A DNA stretch of 28,155 bases from Nitrospiraceae bacterium UBA2166 (GTDB lineage: Bacteria > Nitrospirota > Nitrospiria > Nitrospirales > UBA2166), in contig DCWI01000124.1 of the NCBI GenBank assembly GCA_002328825.1, positions 1 to 28,155 of the forward strand, given 5' to 3'. Numbering within the stretch: position 1 is the first letter of the stretch; every line of letters begins with the position of its first letter. Of this stretch, positions 1 to 6,888 are shown piece by piece. A model generated the notes under the pieces. The model was not told the DNA's origin. It did not search any database and saw only the letters and a list, made by a program, of their open reading frames with translations. The position numbers and the translations under genes were made by a program.

Positions 1-132
1 ACTTCCAGTTACTCCAGAAGGTGAACCTCTTCCACTTCCAGTTACTCCAGAAGGTGAGCCTCTTCCACTTCCAGTTACTCCAGAAGGTGAGCCTCTTCCA
101 CTTCCAGTTACTCCGGAAGGCGAACCGCTTCC
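1..132 (+). repeat. Four tandem 33-bp repeats inside the coding region
   Basis: Units lie at 1-33, 34-66, 67-99 and 100-132. Units 1 to 3 differ at a single base (GAA/GAG). The fourth carries a few silent changes (CCG, GGC, GAA, CCG) and then the sequence diverges. Near-identity at the DNA level points to recent expansion by slippage or unequal recombination. More copies probably lie to the left of the window. Confidence 0.95.
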
Positions 133-247
133 ATTCTCAGTTGATTCGTCTCCATGTGGATTCTTAGGAATTGGATGTCCTGATGATGGTAGTGATGGAA
201 CTCCTCTACCATCTCCGGATGCTGTTCTTCCTCCCCCTTCCCCTTGA
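2..247 (+). CDS. C-terminal fragment of a proline/glutamate-rich tandem-repeat protein
   Basis: The open frame enters from the left edge of the window (codons begin at base 2) and stops with TGA at 245-247, leaving 81 residues with no start. The first 44 residues are four copies of an 11-residue unit, LPVTPEGEPLP, the fourth ending LPF. A short non-repeated tail follows, with two cysteines (CGFLGIGC), an Asp/Gly-rich patch (PDDGSDG) and a proline-rich end (LPPPSP). I do not recognise a family. Composition suggests an extended, unstructured and possibly secreted or surface-exposed region, but the N-terminus that would show a signal peptide lies outside the window. The repeat period is an exact multiple of three and substitutions between copies are nearly all silent, which supports real coding. 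No strong T-tract terminator directly follows. Confidence 0.75.
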   Translation, partial: LPVTPEGEPLPLPVTPEGEPLPLPVTPEGEPLPLPVTPEGEPLPFSVDSSPCGFLGIGCPDDGSDGTPLPSPDAVLPPPSP

Positions 248-385
248 AAATATGAAATGGAGGAGTTCCATTCTAGAACAAACAATTTTTCGTACCGAGA
301 GGAGTTCAAGCCCATGAGTTTCGAAGCTCCTCTGCCTATGGTCTTTGTATCTGTCTAGAAGATTTACGCAGCTAACAGCACGACC

Positions 386-415
386 AAGGGAAACTTCCTT
401 ATGGAAGGTTCCCTT
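386..415 (+). terminator. Strong hairpin, possible terminator of the upstream repeat-protein gene
   Basis: Arms 386-398 and 403-415 pair over 13 positions with one mismatch around a 4-nt loop (TTAT), and base pair 385/416 extends the stem. The downstream bases (GCGTCTTTTCG) are only moderately T-rich, so intrinsic termination is plausible but not certain. A structured RNA or a protein-binding palindrome is also possible. It lies 139 bases after the stop at 247. Confidence 0.5.
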
Positions 416-601
416 GCGTCTTTTCGTTGTACCCCACGTCCAACTGACACAATCGCTGCCAAAAATCCATAATGAGCATGGTTTTGCCTATTCCCCACAC
501 ACACAATGCATTCCTTCAATAGATAGTACTCTAAGCTTTCCTCACTCAAGCTTAGGAACAATCATATAACAGCCCTAGCACCATGAGAAAGGCAACTTAT
601 A

Positions 602-624
602 GCCTAGTCTCCTATGTACTAGGC
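602..624. other. Short perfect hairpin upstream of hisS
   Basis: Seven-base arms GCCTAGT (602-608) and ACTAGGC (618-624) are perfectly complementary around a 9-nt loop. There is no T-tract, so a terminator is unlikely. It may be incidental or a weak regulatory structure in the hisS leader region. I see no T-box motif. Confidence 0.3.
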
Positions 625-677
625 ATTGAAACCTGAGTATTTGCCCATTTGATTTTTTAGTGCAGGTGTGCTCTGAA

Positions 678-706
678 TTGTCAGGTAGATTGAGCTTTGT
701 TAGGCT
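678..706 (+). promoter_or_regulatory. Weak candidate sigma70-type promoter for hisS
   Basis: TTGTCA (678-683, five of six matches to the -35 consensus) is separated by 17 bp from TAGGCT (701-706, three of six matches to the -10). Position about 30 bases before the GTG at 738 is sensible, but the -10 is poor. Confidence 0.25.
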
Positions 707-737
707 AAGGTGCGTTGCGAAGGAGAGGTGAAAGACC

Positions 738-1997
738 GTGATCAAAGCACTTAAAGGAGTCAAAGATATCCTGCCGAATGATGTGATGGTGTGGCAGAAA
801 ATTGAGGCCGTTGCTCGTGATGTATTTTATCAATATGGCTATCAGGAGATCAGAGTTCCGATCTTTGAACAAACAGAACTATTTGCTCGAAGCATTGGAA
901 CTGATACGGATATCGTTGGAAAGGAAATGTATACGTTTCCTGATCGCAATGGCACTTTGTTAACTCTCCGTCCTGAAGGAACGGCCAGCGTGGTTCGAGC
1001 ATACATCGAACATTCACTCCATCAACATGCCAGAAGGTGGAAATTGTTCTACTTCGGTCCAATGTTCAGACATGAGCGCCCTCAAGCCGGAAGACTTCGG
1101 CAATTTCATCAGGCTGGCGTCGAGGTATTCGGATATTCAGAACCACATGCCGACGTTGAAGTCATTGCACTACTTCATCGCTATCTGACGCAGCTTGGAG
1201 TCTCCGCACTTAGGACAGATGTGAACAGTTTGGGCGATGGAGCCTGTCGCCCTGCGTACCTAGATGAGCTGAAAAAGTTTTTAGAAGAAGCCTCAGACCT
1301 CTTGTGCGAAAACTGCACACGACGTGCTCAAACAAACCCTTTGCGTGTGTTAGATTGCAAAGTTGAAAGCTGCAAAGCCGTTCTGGCTGATGCGCCAATC
1401 ATGCTTGATCACTTATGTGAAAATTGTCTGACCCATTTTGATGCAGTGAAAGAAGGATTGGAGCGGCTCAAAATTCCGTACGCGATTAACACAAGACTAG
1501 TGCGAGGACTAGACTACTACAACCGAACGGCATTCGAAGTGGTCAGTGCAAACCTTGGGGCGCAAGACTCGATTGCGGCGGGCGGGCGCTATGATAGCCT
1601 AGTAAAATCGCTTGGTGGCCCTGCGACACCAGGGATAGGCTTTGCCATCGGACTAGAACGATTGGTCTTATTGGTCAAGGAAAAGATAAACCACACTTCA
1701 GAGCTAGACATCTTTATTATTGCACTCGGAGAAACTGCGTTAAAGGCAATGCTGCCTATATTAGATCGCCTACGCACTCAAGGTATTGCGGCTGATATGG
1801 ATTATGCTGGAAACAGTCGCAAGAGCCAAATGAGGCAAGCAAATCGATCAGGAGCGCGCTTGGCGATAACCGTTGGTACCGATGAGTTAGAAAAACAGTC
1901 TGCAGTCGTCCGAGACCTGCATACGCAAGAGGAACAGAACATAAGTCTTGCAGATTTAGTTACGACGCTTACCAAGCGCTGTGAGGAATTTCGGTAA
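738..1997 (+). CDS. hisS: Histidine--tRNA ligase
   Basis: Cytoplasmic class II aminoacyl-tRNA synthetase that charges tRNA(His) with histidine using ATP. The 419-residue length is normal. The N-terminus (IKALKGVKDILP) is the classic HisRS opening and supports the GTG start at 738, which has an AGGAGAGG ribosome-binding site at 721-728. Class II motif 2 is visible as FGPMFRHERPQAGR. The HisRS-specific loop is LVRGLDYYNRTAFEV, and motif 3 is AAGGRYDSL with GIGFAIGLERL. The C-terminal third (ELDIFIIALGE onward) is the anticodon-binding domain. A run of cysteines in the middle (CENCTRRAQ, CENC) resembles the zinc-like insertion of many bacterial HisRS proteins. It appears to be transcribed alone, with 212 bases separating it from phoH. 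Confidence 0.97.
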   Translation: MIKALKGVKDILPNDVMVWQKIEAVARDVFYQYGYQEIRVPIFEQTELFARSIGTDTDIVGKEMYTFPDRNGTLLTLRPEGTASVVRAYIEHSLHQHARRWKLFYFGPMFRHERPQAGRLRQFHQAGVEVFGYSEPHADVEVIALLHRYLTQLGVSALRTDVNSLGDGACRPAYLDELKKFLEEASDLLCENCTRRAQTNPLRVLDCKVESCKAVLADAPIMLDHLCENCLTHFDAVKEGLERLKIPYAINTRLVRGLDYYNRTAFEVVSANLGAQDSIAAGGRYDSLVKSLGGPATPGIGFAIGLERLVLLVKEKINHTSELDIFIIALGETALKAMLPILDRLRTQGIAADMDYAGNSRKSQMRQANRSGARLAITVGTDELEKQSAVVRDLHTQEEQNISLADLVTTLTKRCEEFR

Positions 1998-2039
1998 GTT
2001 TTCACCTCTCTTTCACAAAGGAAGCATGATAACCAAACT

Positions 2040-2060
2040 GACCAACCCCTTCTCTTGGTC
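2040..2060. other. Small hairpin between hisS and phoH
   Basis: GACCAA (2040-2045) pairs perfectly with TTGGTC (2055-2060). An overlapping alternative pairs TTCTCTT (2050-2056) with AAGAGAA (2065-2071). Neither is followed by a T-tract, so I do not call a terminator. The rest of this 212-base gap shows nothing clear. Confidence 0.2.
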
Positions 2061-2209
2061 CAGGAAGAGAAAAAGACAACAACCTCTCTGCTTGATTGCC
2101 CTGAACCACCATGATAGCGTTACCTAGTAGGACTCGCCTATATTGATATGGCTTCACCATGCATTTCTAGTTCATTCAGACGATTAGACAGAAGGAACCT
2201 CCCCTCACT

Positions 2210-3217
2210 TTGAACGATACAATTACTCTCAAAGTAAAACTTCAAGAAGGAACGGATACAGCCCGTCTCTTCGGCAACCACGATCGCCATCTCAAAGCTA
2301 TTGAACAGGGTCTGGGAATTCGCATCTCTGCACGTGGCGAAATGGTCACGATGAAAGGATCACGAACCTCAGTTAACGAAGCTGGCCAACTAATTACTGA
2401 CTTGAGCGAACTGGTCAATCAAGGGATTCGTATCGACACCGAAGATGTTCACTCTGCAATTCAACATATCCAGGATGTTCCGGAAGTCTCCATTCGTTCA
2501 CTCTTTGCAGATGGCCCACACATTTCTACAGCAAAAAAAACAATCCACCCAAAATCAATTACTCAGCGAACCTACCTTCAAGCTATCACGAAATCAGATA
2601 TCGTTGTGGGGATTGGACCGGCAGGAACAGGAAAAACATATCTAGCAATGGGCGCAGCTATTTCAGCTCTCAACAAAAGACTGGTTCAACGTATCATCCT
2701 CACCCGCCCTGCGGTTGAAGCAGGAGAACGCCTTGGATTTTTGCCTGGAGACTTGAACGCCAAAATCGATCCCTATCTTCGGCCTCTGTATGATGCATTG
2801 TTTGATATGATCGAAATGGAACAGGCCACTCGCCTTATTGAAATAGGGAATATCGAAATTGCACCACTCGCATTCATGCGTGGACGCACGTTGAATGATT
2901 CGTTTGTAATCCTAGATGAGGCACAGAACACCACCTCCGAGCAGATGAAAATGTTACTTACCCGCCTTGGCTTCAACTCTCAATTAGTGGTGACAGGGGA
3001 TGTGACACAAATCGATCTTCCCAGAGATCGTAATTCTGGACTGAAGGAAATACGAGAAATCTTGGCTAATATTGAAGGGATAGAATTTGTACACTTCAGC
3101 GATCAGGACGTAGTTCGCCATCGCTTAGTGAAAGAGATTATTAAAGCATACAATCGACACGGGGAAAGAACATCCCAAATTCGAAACTCTGGCTCTGAGA
3201 CACCTCATGCCCTATGA
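2210..3217 (+). CDS. phoH: PhoH-like ATPase (YbeZ type)
   Basis: Cytoplasmic P-loop ATPase of the PhoH/YbeZ family, which is typically encoded next to ybeY and linked to ribosome and RNA maturation. At 335 residues it has the usual length. An N-terminal region of about 115 residues resembles a KH-type RNA-binding fold (LFGNHDRHLKAIEQGLGIRI). The ATPase core has Walker A GPAGTGKTYLA at residues 136-146 and Walker B-like ILDEAQNTT near 224, followed by VVTGDVTQIDLP, a strongly conserved PhoH motif. The start is TTG at 2210. An AAGGA lies at 2192-2196, a somewhat long spacing, so the exact start is less sure than the gene. The stop overlaps the ybeY start by 4 bases (ATGA), indicating translational coupling. 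Confidence 0.95.
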   Translation: MNDTITLKVKLQEGTDTARLFGNHDRHLKAIEQGLGIRISARGEMVTMKGSRTSVNEAGQLITDLSELVNQGIRIDTEDVHSAIQHIQDVPEVSIRSLFADGPHISTAKKTIHPKSITQRTYLQAITKSDIVVGIGPAGTGKTYLAMGAAISALNKRLVQRIILTRPAVEAGERLGFLPGDLNAKIDPYLRPLYDALFDMIEMEQATRLIEIGNIEIAPLAFMRGRTLNDSFVILDEAQNTTSEQMKMLLTRLGFNSQLVVTGDVTQIDLPRDRNSGLKEIREILANIEGIEFVHFSDQDVVRHRLVKEIIKAYNRHGERTSQIRNSGSETPHAL

Positions 3218-3702
3218 CAATAGTAAAACAAGCATTGGCTGAGCCCCTTATCGTCTCCCTTTCCAACCGCCAACGAATGTTTAGAATACGTTCTCAGCTT
3301 CTCATCTCAACAGCGAAAACTATTCTACGTCACGCAGGACACCTCACAGGAGAATTGAGTGTGCTGTTAATCAATGATCGCGCGATGCGTGCGTTGAATG
3401 CTCAGTACCGAGGAAAAAATCAGGCCACAGACGTATTGTCTTTCCCTCAACCTGCCTCACAAGACGGCGTAGCACACTTGATTGGTGATGTAGTGATTTC
3501 ACTCCAAACAGCAACACGGCAAGCACAAGAACGCCAATCAACACTTCATGAGGAAATTGTACGACTCCTTGTCCATGGAATTCTTCACCTTTTAGGATAC
3601 GACCATGAACGCAGTCCACAAGAATTCAGACGCATGAGAAACAAGGAGCGAATGATTATTAGATGTCTTACTACGGAGGGCATCACGGTGGGCAGACCAT
3701 AA
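3214..3702 (+). CDS. ybeY: Endoribonuclease YbeY, rRNA maturation factor
   Basis: Metal-dependent endoribonuclease involved in 16S rRNA 3'-end maturation and ribosome quality control. At 162 residues it is of family length. It carries the diagnostic zinc-binding motif HGILHLLGYDHE near the C-terminus, whose three histidines are the metal ligands, and the conserved TDVLSFPQ segment. The ATG at 3214 overlaps the phoH stop, and the gene ends 3 bases before the ftsY start. The phoH-ybeY pairing is widely conserved and supports both calls. No odd residues were noticed. Confidence 0.96.
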   Translation: MTIVKQALAEPLIVSLSNRQRMFRIRSQLLISTAKTILRHAGHLTGELSVLLINDRAMRALNAQYRGKNQATDVLSFPQPASQDGVAHLIGDVVISLQTATRQAQERQSTLHEEIVRLLVHGILHLLGYDHERSPQEFRRMRNKERMIIRCLTTEGITVGRP

Positions 3703-3705
3703 GTC

Positions 3706-4638
3706 ATGGCAGGATGGTTTCAACGTCTTGGCGAAGAGCTGACCAAGGATAGAGGCTCCCTTGCGGACAATTTAAATTACCTCATGCTCAGAAGCCCTAA
3801 AATCGATACCTCACTCATCGAAGAGCTCGAAGCGATTCTGATCCAAGCGGATTTAGGCGTAAGTGCGACCAATAGAATTCTTGAACGTATTCGTAAAAAA
3901 AACACGCTGACTCCAGGTTATGACACAAGTGAGGTCCGCGCGTTGGTGCATACGGCCATTATAGACATTCTTAAACTATGCCAAGATTACACCGATACAG
4001 TTCCTCCTCCCAAAACACCTCGTCCCTATGTCTACATGATGGTCGGAGTGAACGGGGTTGGAAAAACTACCACTATTGCAAAACTTGCTCATCGTGCCCG
4101 CAAGGGAGGAAAAGAGGTAGTACTCGTTGCCGCCGATACTTTTCGTGCAGCAGCCATAGACCAACTCGCAATTTGGGGCCAGAGAGTCGATGCCGATGTA
4201 ATCCATCATCGCCAAGGTTCTGATCCTTCTGCGGTTATTTACGATGGCCTAACGGCGGCCAAAAATCGAAAAGCAGATGTGGTAATCATTGATACCGCAG
4301 GTCGTCTTCAAACTAAACAGAATCTCATGAGCGAACTCGAAAAAATGCATCGAGTAATGGCAAAAGTTCTTCCAGGGACGCCTCACGATGTACTCCTAGT
4401 GCTTGACGCTACTACTGGACAGAATGCTATTTCGCAGGCACGCCTTTTTAAAGAAACAGTGGGCGTAACAGGCATCGTCCTCACCAAACTCGATAGCACT
4501 GCCAAAGGTGGAATTGTCGTCGCTATTGTCGAAGAATTGAATGTTCCAGTAAGATGGATCGGATCAGGAGAAAACCACACGGATCTCTCCAGATTTGACA
4601 TCAAGAATTTTGCAGATACCTTGGTAAAGATGCATTGA
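3706..4638 (+). CDS. ftsY: Signal recognition particle receptor FtsY
   Basis: SRP-family GTPase that docks ribosome-SRP complexes at the inner membrane for co-translational insertion. The 310 residues comprise the N domain (helical bundle, about residues 1-95) and the G domain. G-domain motifs are GVNGVGKTTTIAK (residues 114-126), DTFRAAAIDQL, DTAGRLQTKQNLM, VLTKLDSTAKGG and the closing GSGENHTDL. The long acidic A domain of E. coli FtsY is absent, as in many bacteria. Absence of a C-terminal Met-rich M domain separates it from Ffh. ATG at 3706 lies 3 bases after the ybeY stop, and the ftsY stop overlaps the next gene's TTG, so it sits inside a coupled operon. Confidence 0.96.
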   Translation: MAGWFQRLGEELTKDRGSLADNLNYLMLRSPKIDTSLIEELEAILIQADLGVSATNRILERIRKKNTLTPGYDTSEVRALVHTAIIDILKLCQDYTDTVPPPKTPRPYVYMMVGVNGVGKTTTIAKLAHRARKGGKEVVLVAADTFRAAAIDQLAIWGQRVDADVIHHRQGSDPSAVIYDGLTAAKNRKADVVIIDTAGRLQTKQNLMSELEKMHRVMAKVLPGTPHDVLLVLDATTGQNAISQARLFKETVGVTGIVLTKLDSTAKGGIVVAIVEELNVPVRWIGSGENHTDLSRFDIKNFADTLVKMH

Positions 4639-5336
4639 TAAGCAATAGCCCTATACTGGGCCCATGGCCTGATTGGGACGATATTGATCATGTCCTTTTG
4701 GACATGGACGGCACTCTCTTAAATCTCGAATTTGATAACGAGTTCTTCAGTGAGTTTCTCCCCACACAATACGCATTAGCTAAAGGTGTTCCAAAGAATG
4801 TTGCACAAAAAGACTTATTTGCGAGGTACAAAGCCGTGGAAGATACCTTGCAGTGGTTTGATATCGAATATTGGGGCCGCGAATTGGGATTAGATGTGGT
4901 TGGGTTAACTGAACAACAATCACACAAGGTGTCGCTACATCCTGACGCCTGTGCGTTTCTTAAACACATACAAGCACTAGGCAAACCAGCATCCCTTATC
5001 ACAAACGCCCATCACTCCACGCTAAAGATAAAAGTGCAGCGTACCGGCATTGATCGATATTTGAAAAAGATGCTGTGCTCTAGCGAGGTCGGTGCCCCCA
5101 AACACCATCCCAAGTTTTGGGATTATGCACAGAAAGAAATCGGCTACAACCCAACGCGAACATTATTCGTCGATGATTCAGAAAAGGTCCTTTTAGCTGC
5201 ACGCGAGCATGGCATCCGCTATCTTCTGCACCGATCCAAACCCAGCACGGTTGCCCCCCCACTCCCATCGGACAAATTTCACTCTATAGAGGACTTCAAC
5301 CCCCTGATGTATCCTCGTCAATACCCCTGTCTCTGA
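4635..5336 (+). CDS. yrfG: HAD-family GMP/IMP nucleotidase (YrfG-like)
   Basis: Predicted haloacid dehalogenase-type phosphatase. The 233-residue sequence closely recalls E. coli YrfG, a GMP/IMP 5'-nucleotidase. HAD motif I is LLDMDGTLLNLEFDN, with nucleophile Asp23 and acid/base Asp25. Motif II is SLITNAHHSTLK, motif III is the lysine in GAPKHHPKFW, and motif IV is TLFVDDSEKVLLAA. A cap region between motifs I and II includes FDIEYWGRELGLD, also YrfG-like. The start appears to be TTG at 4635, overlapping the ftsY stop as TTGA. No in-frame ATG lies between it and the catalytic motif, so translational coupling to ftsY is likely. Substrate assignment rests on resemblance only. Confidence 0.88.
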   Translation: MISNSPILGPWPDWDDIDHVLLDMDGTLLNLEFDNEFFSEFLPTQYALAKGVPKNVAQKDLFARYKAVEDTLQWFDIEYWGRELGLDVVGLTEQQSHKVSLHPDACAFLKHIQALGKPASLITNAHHSTLKIKVQRTGIDRYLKKMLCSSEVGAPKHHPKFWDYAQKEIGYNPTRTLFVDDSEKVLLAAREHGIRYLLHRSKPSTVAPPLPSDKFHSIEDFNPLMYPRQYPCL

Positions 5337-5479
5337 GTTAAAAAAACAGGTTTCTTCTTTTCTATATATTATTTTCGTACTCCAGCGGATACTACGATGG
5401 ATAGCGTACTCAACCCCACGAGACAGTTTATAAAGAATATGGTGCGGTTATTTTCCTAAGGCTATCGAAAACAGAAAAA

Positions 5480-6076
5480 CTACGAGTCAAAGTTCACTAC
5501 CTGCTGCTGAGGCTGTTGGACTTGAGCGGCTAACGCGGGTTGTCCCAATTCGCGTATTGGAGGAAGATCTTTAAGATTATTAAGCCCAAATGTTTTTAAA
5601 AAATCGTTGGTTGTTCCATAGATAACAGGACGTCCCACACCCTCCCGGCGACCAAGAATCCGCACCAATCTCCTCTCCAGCAATGTCCGCATCACCCCAC
5701 CAGTATCAACACCTCGCACATCTTCAATCTCAGGTCGCGTAATAGGCTGCTTATAAGCAACAATAGCCAGCACTTCCAATCCAGAACGAGAGAGTTTTGG
5801 TTTTCCTGCAACAAAGCGTTTTACCCATGGACCACAATCAGGCTGAGTAGTAAAACTAAATCCTCCTGCGACTTCGACACACTGAATACCACGTCCGGGT
5901 TTGTCACAATCCTCCTGAATTAACCGAATAGCACTTTCAATTTCGTCTAATGATGTTCCATCAATCATCTGGCTAATCTGCTTGCGCGACATGGGCTCTG
6001 GTGACACGAAGAGCAATGATTCTATGATTGCCTTGAGATCCTGTACTTGCATCTTTGGCGCTTGATTTTCACTCAT
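5480..6076 (-). CDS. scpB: Segregation and condensation protein B
   Basis: Kleisin-associated winged-helix protein that works with SMC and ScpA in chromosome condensation and segregation. The sequence shows the ScpB opening (LKAIIESLLFVSPEPMSRKQI), two winged-helix modules, and the signature LEVLAIVAYKQPITRPEIEDVRGVD followed by GRREGVGRPVIYGTT. The tail is Gln-rich (VQQPQQQVV). Two ATGs compete. The one at 6080-6082 sits only 3 bases from GGAGG (complement of 6086-6090), while the one at 6074-6076 has ideal 9-base spacing, so I start at 6076 (198 residues, MSENQAPKM). scpA, its usual neighbour, is not in the window. It lies 281 bases downstream of the nuclease-like gene and may have its own promoter. 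Confidence 0.94.
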   Translation of the reverse strand: MSENQAPKMQVQDLKAIIESLLFVSPEPMSRKQISQMIDGTSLDEIESAIRLIQEDCDKPGRGIQCVEVAGGFSFTTQPDCGPWVKRFVAGKPKLSRSGLEVLAIVAYKQPITRPEIEDVRGVDTGGVMRTLLERRLVRILGRREGVGRPVIYGTTNDFLKTFGLNNLKDLPPIRELGQPALAAQVQQPQQQVVNFDS

Positions 6077-6085
6077 TTGCATTCT

Positions 6086-6090
6086 CCTCC
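6086..6090 (-). promoter_or_regulatory. Ribosome-binding site deciding the scpB start
   Basis: On the minus strand GGAGG lies 9 bases from the ATG at 6074-6076 but only 3 from the ATG at 6080-6082, favouring the downstream start. Confidence 0.6.
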
Positions 6091-6357
6091 GATAACCCCA
6101 CTGACAATCACGATGATGGTATCTTGCCTCCTCTTCGATTTACCTCATTGATCAGGAGTGATACATACGCTCACCTCTTTGATCTCGGACAATATTGCAG
6201 ACGCTGATCATCATCAAGCATATCCCTCAGCCTCTCGAAACAAAACGACAAGCGAGTTTCAGCCTGTGCAAACTCTACATTGAATGGCGTACACACCCTT
6301 TGGAGATGGAAATCGTAAATTAACGAGAAACATTTACCTTTTTGCCCTCCATTCTCC

Positions 6358-6876
6358 TCACATAGAAGGACGATGCTTAAGATATCCTTCTTGGCATGTT
6401 CCCCATAAACCAATTTTTGATTCACGTGCAATGCGTTCAATCCCAACATACTCTGCCTTCTTGTCGGCAGGATATTTTCTTGGCACCCATGCATTACCCC
6501 GGCGAATAACTTCAGCATTAACATCTTGTCCTTCGACCTCCACGTACACAAGAAGTCGCCCGCGACGATCCACTTTGTCACCACTATCCCACATAACGAT
6601 AACGTCTTTATCGAAAATTAAATCGCTCAAAAATTTAGCTGCTTCCAGTGCATAGCACGATCCCCCATCTTCACCCCACCCAGCCGCATCGACAGCTATA
6701 AGGTTCGCTTCATAATTTCCTGCTTTGTCGGGAAACTTCACAACGATAGTATCCCCATCAAACACCCAAACAACATGCGCTGCCTGACTCGTAAAATTCA
6801 CATCCATCGCTGACCCATGAGTCCATAAAACCGCACCCATCATTGTAATGCTAAAGACCCAAGCTATTTTCCTCAC
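6358..6876 (-). CDS. Secreted staphylococcal-nuclease-like (SNase/TNase) domain protein
   Basis: A 172-residue protein with a signal peptide (RKIAWVFSITMMGAVLW, likely cleavage after HGSA near residue 23), so predicted to be exported. The remainder resembles the thermonuclease OB-fold domain: VVWVFDGDTIVVKF, then NLIAVDAAGWGEDGGS, then DRRGRLLVYVEVEG and DVNAEVIRRGNAWV, which match nuclease strands and the C-terminal helix. In classical SNases the second motif reads roughly RLxGIDxPE. Here the arginine position is Asn and the Pro-Glu is not obvious, so catalysis is uncertain; the DxxGR arginine is kept. The start is GTG at 6874-6876, with AAGGAGAGG overlapping the stop of the upstream peptidase gene 12 bases away, so the two are probably co-transcribed. 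Confidence 0.8.
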   Translation of the reverse strand: MRKIAWVFSITMMGAVLWTHGSAMDVNFTSQAAHVVWVFDGDTIVVKFPDKAGNYEANLIAVDAAGWGEDGGSCYALEAAKFLSDLIFDKDVIVMWDSGDKVDRRGRLLVYVEVEGQDVNAEVIRRGNAWVPRKYPADKKAEYVGIERIARESKIGLWGTCQEGYLKHRPSM

Positions 6877-6888
6877 TTTTTCCTCTCC

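Larger units (their letters stand above)
248..737. other. 490-bp non-coding interval before hisS
   Basis: I see no convincing gene here. Three short open frames exist (345-569 +, 364-561 -, 575-763 -), but they lack ribosome-binding sites, family resemblance and coding-like composition. What I can see are two hairpins (386-415 and 602-624), a weak promoter-like element at 678-706 and the hisS ribosome-binding site near 721-728. A further 12-base inverted match lies between 195-206, inside the upstream gene, and 260-271. No tRNA cloverleaf or T-loop motif was found. Confidence 0.6.

Noticed and set aside
1..132. CRISPR-like tandem repeat
   Set aside because: Units are contiguous without spacers, have a period divisible by three and translate to an uninterrupted 11-residue repeat.
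345..569. Small open frame (74 codons) on the plus strand, and its minus-strand shadow at 364-561
   Set aside because: No ribosome-binding site, no recognisable domain, and it runs over the hairpin at 386-415.
575..763. Minus-strand open frame of 62 codons
   Set aside because: Overlaps the hisS start and its ribosome-binding site, with no support of its own.
6171..6584. Minus-strand open frame of 137 codons
   Set aside because: More than half overlaps the nuclease-like gene in another frame, and the product has no coherent composition or motif.
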